Positions 1-8,897 of a DNA stretch of 10,189 nt are shown here, piece after piece. The DNA comes from Chloroflexota bacterium. GTDB lineage: Bacteria > Chloroflexota > Limnocylindria > Limnocylindrales > CSP1-4. A program made the position numbers and the translations under genes. The notes beneath the pieces were generated by a model that saw only the letters and a program-made list of their open reading frames with translations, was not told the DNA's origin and did not search any database. Each line of letters begins with the position of its first letter. The stretch's first letter is position 1. The stretch lies in assembly GCA_021812735.1 (NCBI GenBank), contig JAKAMV010000276.1, positions 1 through 10,189 of the forward strand, read 5' to 3'.

Positions 1-1
1 C

Positions 2-223
2 GTGGACGGGGCGGTGGACGGCGTCCTGCGGGTTCGGGTTGCTGCCCCACCCGTGGACGGCGCGGCCAACCGTGCGCTGCTGCGGCTGATCGCCGAGGAG
101 CTGGACGTGCCGCGCGGGGCGGTCCGCCTGGCGGCTGGCGATGGGAGCCGGACCAAGATGGTCGAGGTGGACGGCGTGGACCCGGTGGTGGTGGCGGCCC
201 GGTGGCCGGGGCTAGAGGTCTGA
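2..223 (+). CDS. DUF167 (YggU/UPF0235) family protein, 3' part only
   Basis: This is the C-terminal 73 or so residues of a small DUF167 protein. The reading frame is open to the left edge, so the true start lies outside the window and the GTG at position 2 should not be taken as the start. The family signature is clear: a beta strand (VLRVRVAAPPVDG) leads into the conserved APPVDGAAN segment, a helix (RALLRLIAEELDV), and the late G-D-G-S-R-T-K-M-V-E-V strand matching the family's 'sG..sR.K.v.i' motif. Family members are usually about 70-110 residues, so little is missing. The molecular function is not established for the family. The gene is followed by about 100 bp of non-coding DNA and then a tRNA gene, and no terminator is obvious. 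Family assignment is confident; function is unknown. Confidence 0.85.
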   Translation: MDGAVDGVLRVRVAAPPVDGAANRALLRLIAEELDVPRGAVRLAAGDGSRTKMVEVDGVDPVVVAARWPGLEV

Positions 224-297
224 GCGCGGTCCACACAGGCGCGGTGTCGGGGCCGTCACGCCGCGCGCGTGCGCCTCGCGGAATCGCCGGGGCGCGC

Positions 298-303
298 TAG
301 AAT
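298..303 (+). promoter_or_regulatory. Possible -10 box for the tRNA-Val gene
   Basis: TAGAAT is a good match to the sigma-70 -10 consensus (TATAAT) and stands out in very GC-rich surroundings. It would place transcription start near 310, giving a leader of about 14 nt before the mature tRNA at 324. I cannot find a TTGACA-like -35 box at the expected distance, so support rests on position and the -10 alone. Confidence 0.4.
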
Positions 304-323
304 GCGAGACCCCTTGCGGGAAC

Positions 324-400
<77 letters not shown>

Positions 401-416
401 GATTCTTCCGCACGCT

Positions 417-438
417 GGCGGGGCTGTTCGGCCCCGCC
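417..438 (+). terminator. GC-rich hairpin after the tRNA, probable terminator
   Basis: GGCGGGGC (417-424) is perfectly complementary to GCCCCGCC (431-438), with a 6-nt loop TGTTCG. It begins 16 nt after the tRNA CCA end. The following bases are TTCGTGATT rather than a clean T-run, so as an intrinsic terminator it is imperfect, which is common in high-GC genomes. Its position right after the tRNA is the main argument for a termination or 3'-end processing role. Confidence 0.55.
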
Positions 439-544
439 TTCGTGATTCCCGGGCCCGCCGGCCCAGGAGCGAGGCCTGTCCCAACGGCTGCGCCCGCCGC
501 GTCACACGGCCTGGCCGCGGTCCGTCCCAGCGCCGAACCACCAG

Positions 545-579
545 CCCCGCGGAACGGACCTCCTCCCCGGTCCGCGGGG
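545..579. repeat. Imperfect GC-rich inverted repeat in the tRNA/DJ-1 gap
   Basis: The 401-633 gap between the tRNA and the 3' end of the leftward DJ-1-type gene has no convincing gene. It contains CCCCGCGGA (545-553) mirrored by TCCGCGGGG (571-579). An alternative fold uses CGGACC (555-560) with GGTCCG (569-574) around an 8-nt loop, extended by CCCCG/CGGGG. It lies about 55 bp beyond the DJ-1 stop codon, so it could end leftward transcription, but there is no T-run on the minus strand. The neighbouring 581-622 stretch also carries repeated GGGGCGCC words. Chance structure in GC-rich DNA is possible. Confidence 0.35.
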
Positions 580-633
580 CGCGCCGTTTTCCGGGGCGCC
601 GTGTTCCGGGCGCGGGGCGCCGGCTCGGATCGC

Positions 634-1209
634 TCAGCCGTCGCGGCGGGCGTGGTGCTCGGCGAACAGCTCCACCATCTCCCGCTCGAATGCCGGGATG
701 TCGTCCACCACGCGGCCCCAGACCAGGTTGCCGTCTCGGAACGCGGGCGCGTCCACCCACTGCCCGCCGGCGTTCTCGAGGTCGTCCTTGATCCCCAGCG
801 AGCCCGTGACGGGATGGCCGCGTCGGAGGATCCCCGCCGAGATGGCCAGCGAGCCGCCGTGGCAGATGATCCCGATGGGCTTGCCCGCCTCGTTGACCGC
901 GCGGATGAGCCCCACCACCTCGGCGTGGCGGCGCAGCTTGTCCGGCAGCCAGCCGCCGGGGAGCACGAGCCCGTCCACGGCGGCCGGGTCGATGTCCCGG
1001 ACGAGCGCGTCCGCCTTGACCGCGAGCGCGTTCTTGCCCCTGGCCGGCTCAAGCGAGACGCCGGCGCTCGTCACGACGGCGCCCGCCTCCCGCAGCCGCA
1101 TCACCGAGACCCAGTACTCCAGGTCCTCGACGCCCTCGGCGACGAAGATCACGACCCGCATCCCGTCAAGGGGCCCGGGGGCCCCGCTCGGAATCGTCCG
1201 GCCCGTCAT
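634..1209 (-). CDS. DJ-1/PfpI family protein (class I glutamine amidotransferase-like fold)
   Basis: A 191-residue protein of the DJ-1/PfpI superfamily, whose members include cysteine peptidase-like, glyoxalase/deglycase-like and stress proteins; the exact substrate cannot be read from sequence. Residues 17-22 (MRVVIF) form the first strand. The segment A-E-G-V-E-D-L-E (24-31) carries the conserved acidic residue near the active site. The LPGGWLPDKLR segment (83-93) and G-I-I-C-H-G-G-S (113-120) form the nucleophile elbow with Cys116 followed by His117. The C-terminal part (TGSLGIKDDLENAGGQWVD, then DGNLVWGR and DDIPAF) is typical of the PfpI/YhbO branch. The ATG at 1207-1209 is preceded by a strong Shine-Dalgarno GGGAGGTG (minus strand, 1216-1223). 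About 16 residues precede the core domain. The gene follows acnA on the same strand with a 97-bp gap, so the two may share a transcript. Family confidence is high, biochemical role low. Confidence 0.93.
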   Translation of the reverse strand: MTGRTIPSGAPGPLDGMRVVIFVAEGVEDLEYWVSVMRLREAGAVVTSAGVSLEPARGKNALAVKADALVRDIDPAAVDGLVLPGGWLPDKLRRHAEVVGLIRAVNEAGKPIGIICHGGSLAISAGILRRGHPVTGSLGIKDDLENAGGQWVDAPAFRDGNLVWGRVVDDIPAFEREMVELFAEHHARRDG

Positions 1210-1270
1210 TGGTCTCACCTCCCGATGCGGGCCAGGCCCGGGTCCCGGCCGGGTTGGGCCCGCGGTGACC

Positions 1271-1306
1271 GGTGGCTCCCGCGGTGGCTCCCGCGGTGGC
1301 TCCCGC
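1271..1306. repeat. Three perfect tandem copies of a 12-bp unit
   Basis: GGTGGCTCCCGC is repeated three times without mismatch (1271-1282, 1283-1294, 1295-1306). The array sits in the short gap between acnA and the DJ-1-type gene, starting one base after the acnA stop codon when read on the minus strand. On that strand the unit reads GCGGGAGCCACC, so each copy carries a GGGAG purine core. It lies outside both reading frames as I assign them. Copy number could vary between strains by slippage. Confidence 0.95.
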
Positions 1307-1307
1307 G

Positions 1308-3986
<2,679 letters not shown>

Positions 3987-4042
3987 GCTCAGATCTCCGC
4001 TGTGGGGACCGGGCGATGAGGGTGCGCCCTCGAACCGCTCGC

Positions 4043-4065
4043 TACACTCGACGCATGGCAGTGTA
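4043..4065. promoter_or_regulatory. Inverted repeat TACACT-N11-AGTGTA between divergent genes
   Basis: TACACT (4043-4048) and its exact reverse complement AGTGTA (4060-4065) flank an 11-bp spacer in the acnA/DUF2520 divergent region. Each arm resembles a -10 box (three or more key bases of TATAAT, including first TA and last T). The plus-strand arm would start transcription at about 4055, the minus-strand arm at about 4053, so two divergent start sites would lie almost on top of each other. No -35 boxes are recognisable for either. Alternatively the repeat, with arm centres 17 bp apart, is an operator for a dimeric regulator controlling both genes. Seen: the symmetry. Inferred: promoter or operator role. 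Confidence 0.5.
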
Positions 4066-4099
4066 CCGCTGGCGCATCGGGCCGCATTCCCGGCGATGA
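4055..4099 (+). CDS. Possible 14-aa leaderless upstream ORF (MAVYRWRIGPHSRR)
   Basis: An ATG lies exactly six bases after the putative -10 box TACACT, where a transcript would be expected to begin, so translation could be leaderless. The ORF runs 14 codons and ends in a TGA that overlaps the ATG of the DUF2520 gene (ATGA, 4096-4099). That arrangement is typical of translational coupling and would explain why the downstream start has no Shine-Dalgarno sequence. The peptide is basic (four Arg). No similarity is recognised. It could instead be chance, or the true N-terminus of the next protein if the region contained a sequencing frameshift. Confidence 0.35.
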   Translation: MAVYRWRIGPHSRR

Positions 4100-5157
4100 A
4101 GGCCTGGGACGAGATGGAGGCCGCCGCGCGCCGCGCCCGGGCGGAGCGCATGGCCGAGCACGAGGCGGCGCTCGACGAGCTCGAGGCCGGGGGGATCGAC
4201 CTGAACCCGGCGCCGGGCGGCACGCATCGCCACGGCGACCTCGAGCACGCCTCCGACCACGCCCACCCGCACGCCCGCTCCGGGCCCGGGGAGCGGCCGG
4301 TCGTGGGGATCGTCGGCGCCGGGCCCGTGGGCCTGACGCTGGGCGTCGCGCTGTCGCGCGCGGGCTGGCCCGTGGGTGCCGTGGCGTCACGCGATGCCGG
4401 CCGGAGGGAGCGCTTCCGCGAGCGCGTCCCGGGAGCCCGCGCGTTCGCCGACGCGACGGCGCTCGTTGACGAGGCGGAGCTGATCCTCCTCGCCGTCCCC
4501 GACGACGCCATCGCGCCCATAGCCGGCACGCTCCGCCTGTACGCGGGCCAGGCGATCGCCCACACCAGCGGCCTGCTCGGCGCGGACGTGCTGGCCCCGG
4601 CCCTCGCCGCCGGCACGCAGGCAGGCGCCTTCCACCCGCTCGTCGCCTTCGCGGACCTCGAGCGAGCGCTGGCCGCGCTCCCCGGCGCCACGATCGCCAT
4701 CGAGGGCGACGACGACCTGGCAGCGCACCTCGCGGACATGGCCGAGGCGATCGGCGGCTCGCCCGTCCGGCTCGCCCCGGGCTCCAAGCCCGCCTACCAC
4801 GCGGCGGCTGTCCTCTCGGCCGGGGGCGTGGTCGCCCTGCTGGACACCATCCGAGAGGTGGCGCGCGCGCTCGGGCTCGAGGAGGCCGGCGCGCTGCGGA
4901 TCTTCGTGCCGCTGGTCGAGCAGGCCGTCGCCAACGCGCTGGCCCTCGGCGTCGAGTCCGCGCTCACCGGCCCGGCCACCCGCGGCGACGCCGGCACCGT
5001 CAGGGCGCACCTGTCAGCGCTCGCGTCGTCGGCCCCCGACGCCCTCCCCGTCTACCGGGCGCTGCTGGAGCGCGACATCGCGATCGCCACCAGGCGTGGC
5101 GCCCTGTCACCGGATGCGACCGAACGCCTCCGCACCGCACTTGCGGGGGGCTCCTGA
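4096..5157 (+). CDS. Rossmann-fold/DUF2520 domain protein with His-rich N-terminal extension
   Basis: A 353-residue protein of the Rossmann-like plus DUF2520 family, related to NAD(P)-dependent 2-hydroxyacid/6-phosphogluconate-type dehydrogenases; the substrate is not known. Residues 68-100 form the nucleotide-binding beta-alpha-beta unit with G74-A-G-P-V-G79 (GxGxxG). The strand LILLAVPDDAI (129-139), the HTSGLLGADVL segment (156-166) and AFHPLVAF (178-185) complete the first domain. The helical DUF2520 part carries Y-H-A-A-A-V (234-239) and L-T-G-P-A-T-R-G-D (290-298), both conserved in the family. Family members usually start close to the first strand (about 290 aa), so the first 67 residues are extra: a charged helix (1-31) and a cluster with six His between 44 and 59. 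The start is uncertain: no Shine-Dalgarno precedes 4096, but a 14-codon ORF ends on it. In-frame ATGs at 4114 and 4150 are alternatives. Promoter sequences are probably shared with divergent acnA. Confidence 0.88.
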   Translation: MKAWDEMEAAARRARAERMAEHEAALDELEAGGIDLNPAPGGTHRHGDLEHASDHAHPHARSGPGERPVVGIVGAGPVGLTLGVALSRAGWPVGAVASRDAGRRERFRERVPGARAFADATALVDEAELILLAVPDDAIAPIAGTLRLYAGQAIAHTSGLLGADVLAPALAAGTQAGAFHPLVAFADLERALAALPGATIAIEGDDDLAAHLADMAEAIGGSPVRLAPGSKPAYHAAAVLSAGGVVALLDTIREVARALGLEEAGALRIFVPLVEQAVANALALGVESALTGPATRGDAGTVRAHLSALASSAPDALPVYRALLERDIAIATRRGALSPDATERLRTALAGGS

Positions 5158-5162
5158 CGCGA

Positions 5163-5168
5163 TACGAT
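5163..5168 (+). promoter_or_regulatory. Putative -10 box for a leaderless transcript
   Basis: TACGAT lies six bases before the ATG at 5175, the same spacing as TACACT to the ATG at 4055. Transcription would begin at or next to the ATG. No Shine-Dalgarno precedes that ATG and no -35 box is recognised. The box is only 5 bp after the DUF2520 stop codon, so it could give the Nudix/gcv genes their own promoter. Confidence 0.4.
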
Positions 5169-5174
5169 CAGAGC

Positions 5175-5492
5175 ATGCAGCACAGTCTCGCCGCCCTCCG
5201 CGGGGCATGGCCCGCTCGGTATGCCCACGCGACCCCCCGGGCTCGCGAGCGTCGCCTCGGGCTCGGCACCGGGCCGCGCTTCCAGCCGGCCCCGTCGAGG
5301 CGGACCGTCCTGCGGCACGCGGAGATCGGGCCCCTCGCCGAGCTGCGCGCCGCGTGGCGCGCGCCGGTGATCGAAGCGGACCGCGCGCCCGGCCTCGTCC
5401 GGCCGTCGGGGTCCGCCGGGATGTCCTGGACCAGCCCCGGCCGCGGGGCCGGACCTCACCGTCCGTCCCTGGCCCCCGCGTGGCGCGCCTGA
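5175..5492 (+). CDS. Hypothetical 105-aa protein, unrecognised
   Basis: I do not recognise this protein. It is rich in Arg, Ala, Pro and Gly, has no clear membrane segment or signal peptide, and its C-terminal third (from about residue 70) looks low in complexity. In favour of coding: third codon positions are strongly G/C in this frame and more so than in the overlapping Nudix frame upstream of 5480, and the ATG follows a -10-like TACGAT by six bases, as at 4055. Against: no family match that I can see, and one antisense frame is also open. The stop overlaps the proposed Nudix GTG start by 13 bp in a different frame, so the ORF may serve to deliver ribosomes to the Nudix gene. If it is not coding, 5158-5479 is a 320-bp leader region. 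Confidence 0.45.
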   Translation: MQHSLAALRGAWPARYAHATPRARERRLGLGTGPRFQPAPSRRTVLRHAEIGPLAELRAAWRAPVIEADRAPGLVRPSGSAGMSWTSPGRGAGPHRPSLAPAWRA

Positions 5493-5962
5493 GGCAGGGG
5501 ACCGCCACCTCGGCGGGCGGGATCGTCATCCGGCTCTCCGAGGGCGCGCCGCAGCTGGTGGTCGGCCGCCGCAAGCGCGAGCGGGACGGGGTCACCTGGA
5601 CACTCCCCAAGGGGACGCCCAACCCGGGCGAGACCACCGAGGAGACGGCGCTCCGAGAGGTGACCGAGGAGACCGGCCTGCTGGTCCGGATCGTCCGGCC
5701 GTTCGATTCCATCGCCTACACCTTCGTCCAGAGCCGGACGCGCATCCACAAGACCGTGCACTACTTCCTGATGGCGCCCATCGGGGGCGACCTCGCGCGC
5801 CATGACCACGAGTTCGACGAGGTGCGCTGGGTCGGTTTCGACGACGTCGCCGCGCTACTCACCTTCGAGACCGAGCGGGCGCTTGTCGCCCGAGCCGGCG
5901 CCGCAGCGGCCGGCTGGCCGTTCCCCGGCGCCGGCCAATCACAGGAGACCCCGGACGCATGA
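5480..5962 (+). CDS. Nudix hydrolase
   Basis: A 160-residue Nudix-family hydrolase, expected to cleave a nucleoside diphosphate linked to another moiety using Mg2+ or Mn2+. The substrate cannot be deduced. The Nudix box is perfect at residues 45-67: G-x5-E-x7-REV-x-EE-x-GL, with the metal-binding glutamates in REVTEETG. It is preceded by the usual strand pair (SAGGIVIRL, QLVVGRRKRERDGVTWTLPKG) and followed by HYFLMAP and EFDEVRWVGFDD, typical of AP4A/ADP-ribose-type members. The frame is open upstream to 5096 but without family features, so the GTG at 5480 just before the fold (ARLRQGTATSAGG) is preferred. It has no Shine-Dalgarno and overlaps the preceding ORF by 13 bp. Its TGA overlaps the gcvT ATG (ATGA, 5959-5962), tying it to the glycine cleavage operon. 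The start is moderately sure, the family very sure. Confidence 0.93.
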   Translation: MARLRQGTATSAGGIVIRLSEGAPQLVVGRRKRERDGVTWTLPKGTPNPGETTEETALREVTEETGLLVRIVRPFDSIAYTFVQSRTRIHKTVHYFLMAPIGGDLARHDHEFDEVRWVGFDDVAALLTFETERALVARAGAAAAGWPFPGAGQSQETPDA

Positions 5963-7074
5963 CTGACAGCCCCACCCCCGCGCCGCAGCCCACCCCGCTC
6001 CTGGATCGCCACGAGGCGCTCGGCGCCAAGATCGTGGACTTCGCCGGCTGGCTGATGCCCATCCAGTACGCCGGGATCCTCGAGGAGCACCGGGCCACGC
6101 GCTCGGCCGCCGGCCTGTTCGACCTGTCGCACATGGGCGAGCTCGTGGTGGAGGGCCCCGAGGCGGGCGCCGCCCTCGCCGCCGCCCTGGTGACCGACCC
6201 GCCCTCGCTCGCGGTCGGCCGGGCCCACTACTCCATGATCTGCGGCGAGGACGGCGGCCTGCTGGACGACCTGATCGTCTACCGCCTCGGCCAGGACCGC
6301 TTCATGGTGGTCGCGAACGCCTCGAACGCCCGGACCGTGTCGGACGCGCTGGCCCACCGGCTCGACGGCTTCAAGGCCGTGCTTGACGACCGCTCGCTGG
6401 CCACCGGCCTCGTGGCGGTCCAGGGCCCGCGGTCGCTGGACATCCTGCGCCCGCTCGCGGGCATCGACCCCGCCTCCATCCACTACTACGGCATCGCCGA
6501 GGGCACGGTGGCCGGCGTCCCGGCGATGGTCGCGCGGACCGGCTACACGGGCGAGGACGGCTTCGAGGTCTTCGTGGACGTGGCTCGCGTGCACGAGGTC
6601 TGGGACGCCCTGTTCGCGGCAGGGCAGCCCCATGGCCTGGTGGCGGTCGGGCTCGGCGCCCGAGACACGCTCCGCCTGGAGGCGGGCATGCCCCTGTACG
6701 GCAACGAGCTGGACCGGGCCACGAACCCCTACGAGGCCAGCCTCGGCCGCGTCGTGAAGCTCGGCAAGCCCGGCCCGTTCGTCGGGCGCGAGGCGCTCGA
6801 GCAGGTGGCTCGGGCCGGCACGGCGCGACGCCTGGTCGGGCTCGTCCTGCGCGAGCGCGGGATCGCCCGCCACGGGTACCCCGTGCTGGTGGACGGCGTC
6901 GCGGCTGGCACGGTCACCTCGGGCACCATGTCGCCCACCCTGGGCAAGGCCATCGCCATGGCCTACGTGCCCACGCCGCAGGCCGAAATCGGTACGATGG
7001 TTGCGATTGAGATCCGCGGTGCCTCGGTCCCCGCCGAGGTCGTGCCGCTGCCGTTCTACAAGCGCCCGAGCTGA
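5959..7074 (+). CDS. gcvT: Glycine cleavage system T protein (aminomethyltransferase)
   Basis: A 371-residue aminomethyltransferase. It takes the aminomethyl group carried on lipoylated GcvH, releases NH3 and passes the one-carbon unit to tetrahydrofolate as 5,10-methylene-THF. Family features in order: [17 protein letters not shown] (15-31), the [11 protein letters not shown] segment (51-61), [11 protein letters not shown] (99-109) containing the catalytic aspartate region (Asp103/Asp104), [11 protein letters not shown] (193-203), [16 protein letters not shown] (233-248), and the C-terminal [17 protein letters not shown] segment (321-337). Length is normal for the family. The ATG overlaps the Nudix stop (ATGA) and AGGAGA (5943-5948) lies ten bases upstream, supporting both the start and coupling. 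gcvH follows after 82 bp. Confidence 0.98.
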   Translation: MTDSPTPAPQPTPLLDRHEALGAKIVDFAGWLMPIQYAGILEEHRATRSAAGLFDLSHMGELVVEGPEAGAALAAALVTDPPSLAVGRAHYSMICGEDGGLLDDLIVYRLGQDRFMVVANASNARTVSDALAHRLDGFKAVLDDRSLATGLVAVQGPRSLDILRPLAGIDPASIHYYGIAEGTVAGVPAMVARTGYTGEDGFEVFVDVARVHEVWDALFAAGQPHGLVAVGLGARDTLRLEAGMPLYGNELDRATNPYEASLGRVVKLGKPGPFVGREALEQVARAGTARRLVGLVLRERGIARHGYPVLVDGVAAGTVTSGTMSPTLGKAIAMAYVPTPQAEIGTMVAIEIRGASVPAEVVPLPFYKRPS

Positions 7075-7156
7075 TCTCCCGGCGCCAATCTCCCGCCCCG
7101 CCCCGGCGCGCCCCAGCGCGCGCTCGGGACGCACTGCCAACAAGGAGCGCTACCTG
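7075..7156 (+). other. gcvT-gcvH spacer with short GC hairpin and Shine-Dalgarno
   Basis: This 82-bp spacer is the longest gap inside the Nudix-gcv cluster. GCGCG (7106-7110) pairs with CGCGC (7117-7121) around a 6-nt loop, but there is no T-run, so it is more likely an RNA-stability or processing element than a terminator, or chance. The strong Shine-Dalgarno AAGGAG (7142-7147) sits nine bases before the gcvH ATG. That would give gcvH independent and efficient translation, in keeping with H protein being needed in excess over the enzymes it serves. No separate promoter or glycine riboswitch is apparent. Confidence 0.45.
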
Positions 7157-7537
7157 ATGGTCCCGGCTGATCTGCGTTTCACCAAGGAGCACGAGTGGGT
7201 TCGCGTCGAGGGCGACGAGGCCGTCGTGGGCATCACGGAGTTCGCGGCCCACCAGCTGGGCGACGTGGTCTTCGTGGAGCTGCCCGCCGTCGGGCGCGCG
7301 CTCGCGCAGCACGCGACCTTCGGCGTGGTCGAGTCGGTCAAGGCGGTGTCGGACCTGTTCGCCCCCGTGTCGGGCGACGTGGTCGCCGCGAACGACGCCC
7401 TCGGCGGCCAGCCGGAGCTGGTCAACTCGGACCCGTACGGCGAGGGCTGGATGCTCCGCGTCAAGCTGGCCGACGCCGCGCAGGTGGACGGGCTGCTTGA
7501 CGCCGCCGCCTACGAGCAGCTGACGGCCGAGGCCTGA
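7157..7537 (+). CDS. gcvH: Glycine cleavage system H protein (lipoyl carrier)
   Basis: A 126-residue lipoyl carrier protein, of normal length, that shuttles the methylamine group from glycine decarboxylase to GcvT and reducing equivalents to lipoamide dehydrogenase. The lipoylated lysine is Lys62 in [11 protein letters not shown] (57-67), the family signature. The N-terminal F-T-K-E-H-E-W-V (8-15) and [20 protein letters not shown] (24-42), plus the late [11 protein letters not shown] segment, are all typical. The ATG at 7157 is supported by AAGGAG nine bases upstream; the frame is open earlier but lacks family sequence. The gcvPA ATG follows the stop codon after a single base. Lipoylation requires enzymes not encoded in the window. 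Confidence 0.98.
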   Translation: MVPADLRFTKEHEWVRVEGDEAVVGITEFAAHQLGDVVFVELPAVGRALAQHATFGVVESVKAVSDLFAPVSGDVVAANDALGGQPELVNSDPYGEGWMLRVKLADAAQVDGLLDAAAYEQLTAEA

Positions 7538-7538
7538 G

Positions 7539-8897
7539 ATGCCCTACGGTCCGCACGGCGCGGATGACCGGGCGCGAATGCTGGAGACGATCGGCGTCGA
7601 CTCGGTTGACCGGCTCTTCGACGACATCCCCGAGGCGCTCCGCGCCGGCCCGCTCCGCCTTGACCCGCCCGAGCCCGAGCTCGAGCTCTCCGCTCGCCTG
7701 ACGGGCCTCGCCGCCCGGAACCGGACGGACCTCGCGAGCTTCCTCGGCGCCGGCGCCTATCGCCACTGGACCCCGGCCGCCGTGGACCAGATGCTGATCC
7801 GGGGCGAGTGGTACACGGCCTACACGCCGTACCAGCCCGAGATCAGCCAGGGGACGCTCCAGTCCATCTACGAGTACCAGAGCCTCCTCGCCGAGCTGAC
7901 GGCGATGGACGTGGTCTCCGCGTCGCACTACGACGGCGGGGCCGCGACGGCCGAGGCCGCCCTGATGACGTGCCGCGCCACCGGCCGCGGGCGGATCCTG
8001 GCGTCACGCGGCGTCCACCCGCACTATCGCCAGACGCTGCAGACCTACGCCGACGGCGCTGGCCTGCGGGTGGACGACGTCCCCCTGAACGCGGAGGGCA
8101 CCACCGACCTGGCGGCGCTCGAGGCGATGCTGGGCGACGGGACCCCCGTGGCCGGCGTCCTGGCGGCGAGCCCGAACCTGCTCGGCCTGATCGAGGACCT
8201 GCACCGGGTGGGCGAGCTCGCCCATCGGGCGGGCGCGCTGTTCGTGCACGTGATCGAGCCCGTGTCGCTGGCCGTGCTCGCGACGCCCGGCGAGACCGGC
8301 GCCGACATCGCCTGCGGCGAGGGCCAGCCGCTCGGCATCCCGCTCCAGTACGGCGGGCCGTACCTGGGCATCGTGGCGTGCAAGGAGCCGCTGGTCCGCC
8401 AGATCCCGGGCCGGCTGGTTGGCCTGACGCGGGACGTCGACGGCAAGCGCGCGTTCGTGATGACGATGCGCGCCCGCGAGCAGGACATCCGCCGCGAGCG
8501 CGCGGCGTCCAACATCTGCACCAACCAGGCGCTGCTCGCGCTGGCCGCGGCCATCTACCTCGCCGCGATCGGGCCTCACGGGCTCCGCGACGTGGCGGCC
8601 GTGGGTGCCCAGCGGGCGTCGGAGCTCGAGTCGGCCCTGGCCGCGGCAGGGGCGCCGCGACTCCACGCCGGCCCGTATCTCAACGAGTTCGCTGTCCGCG
8701 TCCCCAACGCCAGGGCGGTTCACGCCCGGCTGCTCGATCGCGGCGTCCTCGCCGGGATCCCGCTCGCGGACCTGGTCCCGGACGACCCGTCGCTCGCCGA
8801 CGGGCTGCTGGTGTGCGCGACCGAGGTCACCACGCCGGCCGAGATCGCCGCCTTCGCGGATGCGCTCCGCGCCGAGCTGGCGGGAGGTGTCGCGTGA
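7539..8897 (+). CDS. gcvPA: Glycine dehydrogenase (decarboxylating) subunit 1
   Basis: A 452-residue subunit of the split, PLP-dependent glycine decarboxylase (P protein). It corresponds to the N-terminal half of the single-chain enzyme and pairs with GcvPB to form the active complex. Signatures include [13 protein letters not shown] (94-106), [12 protein letters not shown] (129-140), [10 protein letters not shown] (211-220), [12 protein letters not shown] (266-277) and [20 protein letters not shown] (312-331). As expected for this half, it does not carry the PLP-binding lysine, which is in GcvPB. The start is fixed by its place one base after the gcvH stop and by GAGG (7529-7532) six bases upstream. 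Its TGA overlaps the gcvPB GTG. Length is normal (about 450) and no damage was seen. Confidence 0.97.
   Translation: MPYGPHGADDRARMLETIGVDSVDRLFDDIPEALRAGPLRLDPPEPELELSARLTGLAARNRTDLASFLGAGAYRHWTPAAVDQMLIRGEWYTAYTPYQPEISQGTLQSIYEYQSLLAELTAMDVVSASHYDGGAATAEAALMTCRATGRGRILASRGVHPHYRQTLQTYADGAGLRVDDVPLNAEGTTDLAALEAMLGDGTPVAGVLAASPNLLGLIEDLHRVGELAHRAGALFVHVIEPVSLAVLATPGETGADIACGEGQPLGIPLQYGGPYLGIVACKEPLVRQIPGRLVGLTRDVDGKRAFVMTMRAREQDIRRERAASNICTNQALLALAAAIYLAAIGPHGLRDVAAVGAQRASELESALAAAGAPRLHAGPYLNEFAVRVPNARAVHARLLDRGVLAGIPLADLVPDDPSLADGLLVCATEVTTPAEIAAFADALRAELAGGVA
8882..8887 (+). promoter_or_regulatory. Shine-Dalgarno deciding the GTG start of gcvPB
   Basis: GGGAGG lies six bases before the GTG at 8894-8896, inside the last codons of gcvPA. 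Together with the GTGA overlap it selects this GTG as the start, giving an N-terminus of the usual GcvPB type. Confidence 0.75.

Noticed and set aside
3987..4787. N-terminal extension of acnA by 267 codons
   Set aside because: It would run antisense through the DUF2520 gene, has no family similarity, and the ATG at 3986 has its own Shine-Dalgarno and the standard AcnA N-terminus.
5761..7143. Minus-strand frame of 460 codons antisense to gcvT
   Set aside because: Low-complexity mirror of gcvT and the Nudix gene, both of which show complete family motifs on the plus strand.
7075..7156. Glycine riboswitch ahead of gcvH
   Set aside because: The 82-bp spacer is too short for a tandem glycine riboswitch and I do not see the conserved aptamer core. 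None is visible ahead of gcvT either, where the Nudix gene overlaps the start.
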